DNA of 64,000 nt, from positions 1 to 64,000 of the forward strand of contig JADJEU010000010.1 in NCBI GenBank assembly GCA_016709005.1, read 5' to 3'. Origin of the DNA: Crocinitomicaceae bacterium (GTDB taxonomy: Bacteria; Bacteroidota; Bacteroidia; Flavobacteriales_D; Crocinitomicaceae). The position numbers and the translations under genes are program-made. The notes under the pieces are model-generated. The model saw only the letters and a program-made list of their open reading frames with translations, had not been told where the DNA came from and did not search any database. This document shows positions 56,706-64,000 of this stretch, piece after piece; within the stretch, counting starts at the first letter, position 1; every line of letters begins with the position of its first letter.

Positions 56706-56737
56706 CAAAAAAAAAGGCTACCGGTGAGGGTAGCCTT
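56706..56737 (-). terminator. Intrinsic terminator after the 1055-residue T9SS cargo gene
   Basis: AAGGCTACC and GGTAGCC form a stem (minus strand GGCTACC...GGTAGCC followed by nine T), 21 bases after the stop at 56758. It also insulates pheT. Confidence 0.85.
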
Positions 56738-56757
56738 TTCGATATATTGTTTAACGG

Positions 56758-59700
56758 TTAATGTTTTACAAACTTGGTTGTTTCCACCAATGAACCAGCA
56801 GTTAATCTAACAACATAGGTTCCACGTGGAAGGTCTGAAGTGTTAAATGTGATGGTATTGTTTCCTGCCATCAAATTAGATTTTGAAACCTCTTGTACAA
56901 GTTGTCCATTCAAGTTGAAGATCTGTAAATAAGCATCTGCGTTTTCTTCAAGTGCAAACTCTAGGTTACCAACCTCATTTACCGGGTTAGGATAGATCTT
57001 GATATTTGGAATGAATTTGTCCGGAGCAAGGTTGTCCTGATCACCCGGAAGTGATAAGAAGGCGTCTGAACTGAAAATTCCACGACCATGAGTTCCAACA
57101 TAAATCTCACCTGGTCTATAGCATCCTTCATCCCATGTTCTCCAGTTTTGGCCCATATCATAAACTGGTGTGTTACCGATTGGTCCAGAGCAGTTAACCC
57201 AGTCGTTACCAGAACCTGCATTTTCTGTGATGTAAACACCGAACTCACCACCAACAAGAATAGTATTTGGATTATCGCGGTCGATTACAATTGCATAATA
57301 AGGCATGTTAGGTAAGTCCCCAAAAATGCTGGTAAAAGTAGGCGATCCACCAGAAGCGTTTGTTGATTCAAATACTTTAGGAGAAGTACCAAAGTTACCA
57401 ATTGTAACTGCCACGTGATCAACATCTCCATCAACAGCGATGCCTGTTACAGGACCTCCAAATGTATTGATAAGAGTAAGTGTTGTAGCATAGTGGCCTG
57501 CATCCCAATCAATCAGTGTGTCTGCTAAAAATCCGCCACCATCAACTTTCTTAGGTGAGTAGACATCTCCAAAACCGCTAAGTCTGTATAGTTGACCACT
57601 CCATGTACCAATAAATAGATTATTTCCGTCGTGGGAGAATTCCATGGTTGAAACTTCACCAATTCCTTCTGCAACTTTAAACCACTCGTTTGCGTTTGAT
57701 GAAAGCCTCAATGCATTTCGAGTCATCCAAACACCGCTTGAACCATCTGCAGAAACAGAACCACCTAAACCAATTGCAAACCAAGACTGAAAATAATCCT
57801 GAACGCGAATGGTGTCCCAAGCTACATTATATGCTTCAGGTTCATTCCCCATGTCAAAGATGTCACCAGGGGCTAAAGGATTAGTACCATAATAATGTGC
57901 AATCAATATTGTGTCTAGCACTTTTACTATTGTATCATTCAACGTCGGGAATCGTATTGAGTCGTTTGGTGCAATTGGCGGAGCACCAGGCGCAGCGTTG
58001 TAGTGCAGGATATGCTCTAAAACAGACAAATTATATTCATCGTTTGATGTTACGATAATTGTATCAAAACCTGTTAGCGCAGGATTGAAAGCCAACGTAT
58101 CGTCAAAAATGAGAGCAGAAGGTGTTATGTATTTAATGTTTTTCTGAGATGTTTTAGAAGGCACTAATACTTCGTCACCTGCATCATAAGCTTGAGTTGG
58201 GATGAAGTCAATTGAATCATCAGAATTCAAGTCTTTCGGGTTTTCCCATAGTTCAAAATTTGTAAAGAATTGACCGCAACCAGCCTCAAGTCCTCCCGGG
58301 TCACAAGTCCAATCACTTGGGTTAAATGGATTTGAAGTTTGTCCTCTGTCTGAAGATCTGCTTACTGAGCCGTGATAAACTGATGAGAATAAAATGTTGC
58401 GGTTGATAAATGAAATCGTAGCTGAGAATCCATCTCCGCCGCCAACTTCATCGTGTGATCTCCATGTAGCGTTATCGTGATAGTTTGCCTGTGTTCCGTT
58501 ATCTTGAGCTCCACCGATTACATCTCCGTGTGCTGAGAATCCGATTGCATAAAACTGGGTTACATTATAACCTCTGTTTGCAGGAACAAAAGTGAGTCCA
58601 CCGTCATCAGAATAACCTACTCCACCATCATTACCTACATATAGTCGTCCTAATTTATCCCAAACTTGCTCATGTTGATCGGCGTGAGCATATTGAGGGT
58701 TTTGAGGAGGATAGAACCACTGTGTTAATTGAGTCCAGTTACCGTTGTAATTCCATGAGTAGATATCAATACCCCCCATTAAAATTCGATCAGGATTACC
58801 TCTTTGAACAGAGATTGTATTGTCATAAGCCGCTTGTCCAGATGTAGTGCTGTGCGAGAATGGAGAGAATGTTCCAGGCGCTCCGTTTCCGGCAGGTGCA
58901 ATTTCTGTCCAGGTAATACCGTTGTCAGTAGAACGCCAGATACCTACAAGGTGCATTGATCCACCGCAAGAAGCATATACGTTGTATTTTCCGTTTGAAT
59001 TCTTTTCATGTGAAATAGCATACTCCACGCGAGCAGCACCAGGTTCAATTTCTCCAGCTCCGTTACCTGATCTGTCTTCAAATGTTGCACCGTAATCTAC
59101 AGAAACATTTGTTTTTCCTCCAGCCATACTTGCGACAATAACCTGTCCATCAGGTGAAATTGAAAGCGCTAAGCACGAACCAGATGTGATTCCGTTGCCC
59201 GTAACATCAGTTAGCACACCCGTACTTGCACTGTATTTTTTTAGACCACCGCTGCAGGCTATCCAAACTTCGTTATCGAGGGTATCACAAACAATTTCAT
59301 TTACAAAATCAAAGTCTGAAGCACCAGTCCCATTTGAAGTAGTGCCTGGTATCTGCGTGAAAGTTCCATCCGTATTTTTCTTAAAAATGCCATCTCCGTT
59401 GTGACCAGAATCATAAGCATTCTGTGAACCACCTGTTGTCTCCTGAGAATGTCCGGTAGCAACGTAAAGTACCCCATCTGTAGTTTGACACATTGAAGAA
59501 ATACCTACATTGGATTCGAATGTAGTTACTTGCTGCCATTCATTCGCACGATTGAATGACTCAAATAATCCTCCTGAAACGGAGCCAGCATATACATGGT
59601 TAACATCATTTTTATCAACTAAAATTGCTCTAGTCCGTCCACCTACGTTGTCAGGACCTTGATCAAGCCATGACACTGTAGTACGATCCTGCGGCATCGT

Positions 59701-59925
59701 CATTGCCTGCTCGCGTGCTCTTACCCAATCCTCATGCGTATAGTCTCCTTTGAGTTTATTATAAACATCAAACGCACCTTCAATTCCAGGTGCATTTTCT
59801 GGTTGTTGATTTCGAACCTTGTAAACTCCCTGAGCAGAGAAGTCTACAAATGTTACCGCCGTAATTGCCAATACAGACAATGAACCGAGTAAGAATATTC
59901 TTTTATTCATATTTGTTTTTTTCAT
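56758..59925 (-). CDS. T9SS type A sorting-domain protein with sortilin/BNR-like propeller repeats
   Basis: Secreted 1055-residue protein. An N-terminal signal region (NKRIFLLGSLSVLAITAV) is followed by propeller repeats of the YCF48/VPS10 type: GRTRAILVDKNDVNHVYAGS near 92-111, SGGLFESFNRANEWQQVTTF, WRSTDNGITWTEIAPAGNG, GGVGYSDDGGLTFVPANRGY. The last 75 residues form a type A sorting domain: IKIYPNPVNEVGNLEFAL, then LQIFNLNGQLVQEVSKSNL, ending GTYVVRLTAGSLVETTKFVKH-like (a GxYxxR pattern). It is expected to be exported through the T9SS and attached to the cell surface or released. Ligand unknown. It has its own promoter and terminator. Confidence 0.9.
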   Translation of the reverse strand: MKKTNMNKRIFLLGSLSVLAITAVTFVDFSAQGVYKVRNQQPENAPGIEGAFDVYNKLKGDYTHEDWVRAREQAMTMPQDRTTVSWLDQGPDNVGGRTRAILVDKNDVNHVYAGSVSGGLFESFNRANEWQQVTTFESNVGISSMCQTTDGVLYVATGHSQETTGGSQNAYDSGHNGDGIFKKNTDGTFTQIPGTTSNGTGASDFDFVNEIVCDTLDNEVWIACSGGLKKYSASTGVLTDVTGNGITSGSCLALSISPDGQVIVASMAGGKTNVSVDYGATFEDRSGNGAGEIEPGAARVEYAISHEKNSNGKYNVYASCGGSMHLVGIWRSTDNGITWTEIAPAGNGAPGTFSPFSHSTTSGQAAYDNTISVQRGNPDRILMGGIDIYSWNYNGNWTQLTQWFYPPQNPQYAHADQHEQVWDKLGRLYVGNDGGVGYSDDGGLTFVPANRGYNVTQFYAIGFSAHGDVIGGAQDNGTQANYHDNATWRSHDEVGGGDGFSATISFINRNILFSSVYHGSVSRSSDRGQTSNPFNPSDWTCDPGGLEAGCGQFFTNFELWENPKDLNSDDSIDFIPTQAYDAGDEVLVPSKTSQKNIKYITPSALIFDDTLAFNPALTGFDTIIVTSNDEYNLSVLEHILHYNAAPGAPPIAPNDSIRFPTLNDTIVKVLDTILIAHYYGTNPLAPGDIFDMGNEPEAYNVAWDTIRVQDYFQSWFAIGLGGSVSADGSSGVWMTRNALRLSSNANEWFKVAEGIGEVSTMEFSHDGNNLFIGTWSGQLYRLSGFGDVYSPKKVDGGGFLADTLIDWDAGHYATTLTLINTFGGPVTGIAVDGDVDHVAVTIGNFGTSPKVFESTNASGGSPTFTSIFGDLPNMPYYAIVIDRDNPNTILVGGEFGVYITENAGSGNDWVNCSGPIGNTPVYDMGQNWRTWDEGCYRPGEIYVGTHGRGIFSSDAFLSLPGDQDNLAPDKFIPNIKIYPNPVNEVGNLEFALEENADAYLQIFNLNGQLVQEVSKSNLMAGNNTITFNTSDLPRGTYVVRLTAGSLVETTKFVKH

Positions 59926-59956
59926 TGAAGCGCTTTTTCAAGCGACTAATATAATA

Positions 59957-59989
59957 CAAAGATACAACATCAACATAGGGCTTGTCAAA
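59957..59989 (-). promoter_or_regulatory. Promoter of the T9SS cargo gene 56758-59925
   Basis: Minus strand: TTTG (59986-59989), a 21-base spacer, then TATCTTTG (59957-59964), an exact -7 match. Transcription would start near 59950, 25 bases upstream of the ATG. A strong match to the Bacteroidota promoter pattern. Confidence 0.7.
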
Positions 59990-60028
59990 TTTTCGGTAAC
60001 AGGAATTCAGAATATTATACACATCAAA

Positions 60029-60895
60029 CTAAAAGACGTGTTTTTCAGCGTGATACGATGATCTGACCAATGGTCCGCTTTCGACGAATCGAAACCCTTT
60101 TGCTTTCGCATAAGCACCGTATTCATCAAATTTTTCCGGAGTTATAAAAGCTTGTACTTTCAAGTGTTTTGGTGTTGGCTGCAAATATTGACCAAGCGTA
60201 AGAACGTCAACCCCAACCGACGCTAGATCATCAATAGTTTCAATAATTTCATTCTCATTTTCACCTAAACCAAGCATAACACCTGATTTAGTTTTCATGC
60301 CTCCTTTTTTGAGCCTGAAAAGGACCTCCAAAGATCTATCATATTTTGCTTGTATTCGCACCTGTTTTGTGAGTCGACGAACAGTTTCAAGGTTGTGCGA
60401 AACTACCTCAGGTGCTACATCGATAATCTTCTGTAAATTCTCCCAGTTGCCTGCAAAGTCAGGAATTAGCGTTTCCATTGTTGTCCCTGGGCTTTTTCTT
60501 CGGATTGATTTGACTGTTGCTACCCAAATATCTGAACCGCCATCAGGCAAATCATCTCTATCAACCGATGTAATTACGGCGTGTTTGATGTTCATGAGTT
60601 TGATGGATTGTGCAACTTTTGCCGGTTCAAATGGATCTGCCTCATTTGGCTTACCGGTCGCAACAGAACAAAATCCGCAGGATCGAGTACAGATATTTCC
60701 TAAAATCATAAATGTTGCTGTTCCTTCTCCCCAGCACTCACCCATATTTGGACAGTTTCCGCTTTGGCAAATTGTATGAAGTTTGTGTTCATCGACCAAC
60801 GCGCGAACCTTTTTGTAATTTTCTCCAATTGGAAGTTTAACGCGCAGCCATTTAGGTTTGTTAATGGATATTTTAGATTGATCTGCTAGTTCCAT
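60029..60895 (-). CDS. lipA: Lipoyl synthase
   Basis: Radical-SAM enzyme that inserts two sulfurs into octanoyl-protein to make lipoyl groups for 2-oxoacid dehydrogenases. 288 residues. The auxiliary cluster motif is CQSGNCPNMGECWGEGTATF near 43-62, and the radical-SAM CxxxCxxC is CTRSCGFCSV near 72-81. VITSVDRDDLPDGGSDIW near 112-129 and SGPLVRSSYHAEK near 273-285, with the final essential Ser, complete the family pattern. Its ATG is two bases after the stop of the upstream exported-protein gene, so both are in one operon. Confidence 0.97.
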   Translation of the reverse strand: MELADQSKISINKPKWLRVKLPIGENYKKVRALVDEHKLHTICQSGNCPNMGECWGEGTATFMILGNICTRSCGFCSVATGKPNEADPFEPAKVAQSIKLMNIKHAVITSVDRDDLPDGGSDIWVATVKSIRRKSPGTTMETLIPDFAGNWENLQKIIDVAPEVVSHNLETVRRLTKQVRIQAKYDRSLEVLFRLKKGGMKTKSGVMLGLGENENEIIETIDDLASVGVDVLTLGQYLQPTPKHLKVQAFITPEKFDEYGAYAKAKGFRFVESGPLVRSSYHAEKHVF

Positions 60896-60897
60896 AA

Positions 60898-61629
60898 TTA
60901 ATATAATCTGCGTCCAAAGTTAAATTGGAGGTATAGACACGTAAAATAATTAGACTTTGGATTGTTGTATAAGATCTCGACACCATCCTTAAAAAAATAG
61001 TCAAAAGTAATACCAAATTCGCCACCACTTATGGCATCACGAATGGCTGAAAAATTAAAATCGAGCGCAACTCTGGAATGCAACCCAGGTATAAGTTTTG
61101 CTTCACCAAGACCTTTGACCCAGGATGACCTGGAGTTTATATTTCCTGCGTTGTGCAGGCTTGGGTCGTAACGCTCATCAATAGTGGTAGTGTTTAGTTT
61201 GTCAATGCGCAAATACACAGGTTTCAATAAGCCTAAAGATGGTCCAACATCCCATTTTGCAGATATTTCTATTCCATTATCTCTTCTGGCTTTGAAGAGA
61301 ACGAGTTTTCCGCCATAGGTGAGCCTTAAACTAACAAGTGAATTGAGCTTGCCATAGTAGTAGCCCCTTGAGTTCAGGATTTGATCCGGAAAAATTTTCT
61401 GTTCTTTTTCGTGACGAATATTTGTAAAGAGCAAGGCGACTGTGTTTTTGTATTTGTAGTTTTTTTGAAATCCATAGCACGCACCAAAGCCCCAACCGGC
61501 CGTATTAAAATGAATACCGCCTGTTACTTCGCGTCTCATCAATACCGGCGTATCAGCAGGTGCATGTTCCTGACAGAAAGAAATTCCTGAAACAGATAAC
61601 AGCAAAAAATATACAAGTGTTTTGTACAT
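60898..61629 (-). CDS. Predicted outer-membrane or periplasmic protein, 243 aa
   Basis: Signal peptide (MYKTLVYFLLLSVSGISFCQ) from ATG 61627-61629; a GTG two codons earlier is less likely. The mature part is rich in Gly, Tyr and Phe with alternating hydrophobicity (GGIHFNTAGWGFGACYGF, ISAKWDVGPSLGLLKP) and ends YLQFNFGRRLY, a terminal aromatic pattern typical of outer-membrane beta barrels. Conserved hypothetical with no known role. It is directly upstream of lipA. TAAATTTG at 61635-61642 (minus strand) is an exact -7 motif only six bases from the ATG. Confidence 0.75.
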   Translation of the reverse strand: MYKTLVYFLLLSVSGISFCQEHAPADTPVLMRREVTGGIHFNTAGWGFGACYGFQKNYKYKNTVALLFTNIRHEKEQKIFPDQILNSRGYYYGKLNSLVSLRLTYGGKLVLFKARRDNGIEISAKWDVGPSLGLLKPVYLRIDKLNTTTIDERYDPSLHNAGNINSRSSWVKGLGEAKLIPGLHSRVALDFNFSAIRDAISGGEFGITFDYFFKDGVEILYNNPKSNYFTCLYLQFNFGRRLY

Positions 61630-61681
61630 TGTCACAAATTTACGGATTTCGTCCGGCTTTTCAGTATCTAATTTATCAAAA

Positions 61682-62089
61682 ATGGAATCACCGAATTTTA
61701 CATTGACTTATGAACAGGATCTCATAACCACAGCAACCCATTTATATTCTGGTACAAAAATCTTGACGGATGCACCTCTTGATAATCATGGAAAAGCGTC
61801 TGCGTTTTCACCAACGGATCTGGTTTCTGCTTCTCTTGCGTCTTGCATGATTAGCATAATTGCAATTCATTTCAAGGGAAGAGGACTAAGTTTGTTGCCA
61901 ATAAAATCACAGATCAAAAAAGTGATGGCGGCAAATCCCAGAAGAATTTCAGAGATTCACATTGAATTTGATTTTGGCGACAATAATTTTTCAGCAGAAG
62001 AACTATTGCATTTGGAGCGATTGGCTCACACGTGCCCTGTTGCAAATAGTCTCAGCAAAGAGATAAAAATCGTGACAAATTTTTCGTGA
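61682..62089 (+). CDS. OsmC/Ohr family protein
   Basis: Cytosolic thiol peroxidase-like protein of 135 residues from ATG 61682. It shows the family core: DNHGKASAFSPTDLVSASLA near 31-50, CMISIIAIHFKGRGL near 52-66 (first conserved Cys), and HTCPVANSLSKEIKI near 117-131 (second conserved Cys). The two cysteines are those that reduce organic hydroperoxides in OsmC. It diverges from the exported-protein gene and converges on the CvpA gene with a one-base gap. Confidence 0.9.
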   Translation: MESPNFTLTYEQDLITTATHLYSGTKILTDAPLDNHGKASAFSPTDLVSASLASCMISIIAIHFKGRGLSLLPIKSQIKKVMAANPRRISEIHIEFDFGDNNFSAEELLHLERLAHTCPVANSLSKEIKIVTNFS

Positions 62090-62090
62090 T

Positions 62091-62597
62091 TTAATTCAGT
62101 GTCCTGATAAAAAGATCACTGTGTCTGAGCGCGGGAATAGTAGTCAGCGAAACATTTTTCACAGGGTGATAAAGCAAGGATTTACTCTTCAAGTCTTCCG
62201 GCAAAAACTTGTTTTTTTCATCATATGATTCAAGAATGACAAGTGCGGCGCTGGTAAAAAAGAGCATTTTAATTATCCCAAATGTGAGACCTGCAAACTT
62301 ATTAAGGGGTGTTAATGCAACTGCAGTAATAGCTCTTTCCAGCAATTTTCCAGCAAAATATACCATAGCGCCAACGCCTAAAAAAATGAGAGTAAATGCA
62401 ATTATTGGAACATAATCAGAAGTCATACCAACATAATCGCGTAATAAGGCAGATAAAAAATCAGAGAAATGAATTCCGGCATAAAGCCCAACCAGCAAAG
62501 CCAGCAGTGTAAATATCTCAATGATAAAACCTTTTTTGAAGCCACGCCACGCACCGATTATCAGAGGAAGTATGAGTATGATGTCAAGGTAATTCAT
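62091..62597 (-). CDS. CvpA family membrane protein
   Basis: 168 residues from ATG 62595-62597 (MNYLDIILILPLIIGAWRGF). Four transmembrane segments (near 3-20, 26-46, 62-86, 98-120) and the CvpA opening pattern GAWRGFKKGFIIEIFTLLAL (15-34). The family is named for colicin V production, but its cellular role is probably envelope maintenance. The upstream 29 codons of the open frame (MWSMSKQLS...) overlap the divergent gene at 62674 and are excluded. Confidence 0.88.
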   Translation of the reverse strand: MNYLDIILILPLIIGAWRGFKKGFIIEIFTLLALLVGLYAGIHFSDFLSALLRDYVGMTSDYVPIIAFTLIFLGVGAMVYFAGKLLERAITAVALTPLNKFAGLTFGIIKMLFFTSAALVILESYDEKNKFLPEDLKSKSLLYHPVKNVSLTTIPALRHSDLFIRTLN

Positions 62598-62673
62598 TAT
62601 TGACAAAAATAATCGTGAACTTTGTGCAGACGATTTTAATATTGCTTTACTTTCAACAGACAGTTGTTTAGAC

Positions 62674-63036
62674 ATGGACCACAATACCGAACAAAAATTT
62701 CAAGAGTTACTTAAAAATCTCACTGAAAAATTTCAGGGAGATGGCGCAATGGATTTAAATTCAGTGCTGTTTTTAATCGGAGTGCAAGAGGTTGGACACG
62801 GTTTCAGAAAATATTCGAAAGAAGAAAAAATGAATTTGATGCATGTAGCTATATGTACCATTTTAGAGCCTTACGGCTTTTATAAATTCACTGAAAATGA
62901 TCCGGATGGATGGCCGCATTTCGAAAAAGTCAAGAATGTCCCTCCGATAAATCTTCAAGAACAAGAGGCACTTTTGAAAGAAGCTGCATTGAACTATTTT
63001 TCAGAGAATAATTTGGTTGATGATTTAACTATTTAA
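62674..63036 (+). CDS. Conserved hypothetical protein, 120 aa
   Basis: Soluble, helical, acidic protein (QKFQELLKNLTEKFQGDGAM, then LFLIGVQEVGHGFRKYSKEE, ICTILEPYGFYKFTENDPDG). No signal peptide or membrane segment. The pattern DPDGWPHFEKVKNVPP looks conserved and I have the impression it recurs in Bacteroidota genomes, but I cannot name a family. It diverges from the CvpA gene and overlaps the convergent membrane-protein gene by 12 bases at the 3' end. Confidence 0.75.
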   Translation: MDHNTEQKFQELLKNLTEKFQGDGAMDLNSVLFLIGVQEVGHGFRKYSKEEKMNLMHVAICTILEPYGFYKFTENDPDGWPHFEKVKNVPPINLQEQEALLKEAALNYFSENNLVDDLTI

Positions 63037-63744
63037 AGCTACAAGCGCTACAACCAGATAGCCCCAGCAAACCAGAATACCTATTGTTGCAACTTTAGCT
63101 GAGAAGTTTTTGGATTTCATGTCACGCTTCTCCTCATCTTGTTTTTTAAAGGCAACATAATATAAAGTCACAGTGCCTAGGATACCAAAATAAAAAGGGA
63201 GTTGATTCATGAAGCTAATCTCTTTAATCCATTGGTAGGAAAGATATCCGTAAAAACCGAACGCAATAAGAGCTCCTTGAATTATTAAAATCATAAAGAG
63301 TGTCTTGTTCTCAGGTTGAACTTTTTTACGAAGCATGGTTAAAAGCAAAATACAGGCAAGAACCAATCCCAAAGTTTCAATAAAAAAATCAATGATAATT
63401 AATTGATCAACACTTAAATCACTGCCTAAAATTTTTACTAAAGCCAACTCAACTGGAGTGTCAACCAGCATAATAAGTCCAAGCAATACGGATTTTGGAT
63501 AGGGACTTACTTGTACGAAGATCAACCCAAAAATTCCTGCAACAAAAAATCCGGTAAAACTCATGAAGCTATACATAAAACCTGCGTTTCCAGATTTTTC
63601 AGTGTCAGACATTTCTTCAACAATCGACCAGTTCTCAGGAAAATGAAAAAGACAGATGAATGCGGCTATTGGCAAGAGTGCAATCACCAGAAAATAAAAG
63701 TCTTTTTGCCGATTCGGTTGAGGTGTAATTTCAGTTGACGTCAT
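63025..63744 (-). CDS. Integral membrane protein, 239 aa
   Basis: About seven hydrophobic segments (near 15-33, 53-76, 84-102, 115-138, 148-170, 182-198, 219-237) and short charged loops. No recognised family. A loop (FKKQDEEKRDMKSKNFSAK) is strongly charged. Topology suggests a transporter-like or sensor membrane protein, but no motif supports either. It converges with the preceding gene, overlapping by 12 bases, and diverges from rseP. Confidence 0.7.
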   Translation of the reverse strand: MTSTEITPQPNRQKDFYFLVIALLPIAAFICLFHFPENWSIVEEMSDTEKSGNAGFMYSFMSFTGFFVAGIFGLIFVQVSPYPKSVLLGLIMLVDTPVELALVKILGSDLSVDQLIIIDFFIETLGLVLACILLLTMLRKKVQPENKTLFMILIIQGALIAFGFYGYLSYQWIKEISFMNQLPFYFGILGTVTLYYVAFKKQDEEKRDMKSKNFSAKVATIGILVCWGYLVVALVALNS

Positions 63745-63832
63745 GAGTTTTAGGATTTGGTTTCTAAAGATAGCTTTTCAAATTAAATACGATCAATCTG
63801 TGATAGTCCTTTAGCCAATCGTATTAAAAACT

Positions 63833-63840
63833 TATCTTTG
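63833..63840 (+). promoter_or_regulatory. -7 element upstream of rseP
   Basis: TATCTTTG, an exact TAnnTTTG match, 19 bases before the ATG at 63859. No obvious -33 element. Confidence 0.5.
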
Positions 63841-63858
63841 ATCTCAAATTTTTAACGA

Positions 63859-64000
63859 ATGGAATTTCTAATTAAAGCAGGTCAGCTTATTTTAAGTCTC
63901 TCAATACTGATTGTTCTTCACGAATTTGGACACTATTTGCCTGCACGAGCATTTAAGACAAGAGTTGAAAAATTCTATCTTTTTTTCGATTATAAATTTT
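63859..64000 (+). CDS. rseP: Site-2 zinc metalloprotease RseP, partial (cut by the window end)
   Basis: Only the first 47 codons are present. They encode a hydrophobic first transmembrane segment with the zinc-binding HEFGH motif (VLHEFGHYLPARAFKTRVEK, residues 20-39), the hallmark of RseP/S2P intramembrane proteases that cleave membrane regulators. The sequence after the motif (RVEKFYLFFDYKF) is the expected form in Bacteroidota. The gene continues beyond base 64000. Confidence 0.88.
   Translation, partial: MEFLIKAGQLILSLSILIVLHEFGHYLPARAFKTRVEKFYLFFDYKF

Noticed and set aside
1..64000. Defence island, CRISPR array, prophage, insertion sequence, tRNA or rRNA
   Set aside because: No repeat-spacer pattern, transposase, integrase, phage gene or tRNA-like cloverleaf was recognisable; gene content is housekeeping plus surface proteins.

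Overview
This 64-kb window is a chromosomal segment from a member of the Bacteroidota, most likely order Flavobacteriales. Within that order a Crocinitomicaceae/Fluviicola-like lineage is my inference. The evidence is a PorP/SprF-type component of the type IX secretion system (T9SS), several T9SS cargo proteins with C-terminal sorting domains, TAnnTTTG promoter elements, an extended IspH, a cinA-rpmB-rpmG-DUF4295-ftsY-rimO block, and ftsH-DUF2007-cdsA-psd. The DNA is visibly AT-rich. I see no tRNA, rRNA, CRISPR array, insertion sequence or prophage, and no gene-free stretch above about 220 bases.

Layout. 1-9.4 kb: PAS-GAF sensor, purC, a broken STAS-like gene, a four-cysteine protein, a PorP/SprF protein, then ispH-hypothetical-uvrB. 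9.4-15.9 kb: lipoproteins, an M20 amidohydrolase, a half-size TauE/SafE permease, a giant propeller-BamA-like protein and an MBL-fold hydrolase. 16-21.4 kb: a minus-strand operon of START-like protein, LptF/G-type permease, two glycosyltransferases and RibB. 21.5-31.9 kb: two giant paralogous CHU_C (gliding-motility-associated C-terminal domain) surface proteins and two small exported proteins. 32-38.5 kb: housekeeping genes (psd, cdsA, ftsH, rsfS, birA, pyrE, a Nudix hydrolase). 38.5-45.9 kb: an ECF sigma factor with a one-helix membrane partner, a thioredoxin-like protein, an aldehyde dehydrogenase, a DPP11-like S46 peptidase, a DUF4442 protein and membrane proteins. 45.9-50.2 kb: rimO, ftsY, ribosomal genes, cinA. 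50.3-64 kb: DUF4197 lipoprotein, T9SS cargo, glycosyltransferase, pheT, a 1055-residue T9SS cargo, lipA, OsmC, CvpA and the start of rseP.

How the genes work together. Much of the accessory content concerns the cell surface: T9SS machinery and cargo, lipoproteins, outer-membrane barrels, LptF-type lipopolysaccharide export, glycosyltransferases and phospholipid synthesis (cdsA, psd). The remainder is core metabolism, translation, DNA repair and stress functions.

The most striking property is how many well-recognised families are interrupted. uvrB (twice), a glycosyltransferase (twice), one giant CHU_C gene, a small exported protein and a glycine-rich T9SS cargo each lack one A or T in a run. 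A DPP11-like gene has one extra base. Three more genes (STAS-like, propeller-BamA, aldehyde dehydrogenase) carry an in-frame stop. Several genes also lack an ATG start (ispH, lptF/G, rimO, DUF2007, sigma factor, four-cysteine protein). Restored lengths and neighbour overlaps fit the families closely. Residual sequencing or assembly error is the simplest explanation; real gene decay or rescue by transcript slippage is the alternative. I did not find a convincing novel multi-gene defence or biosynthetic system.
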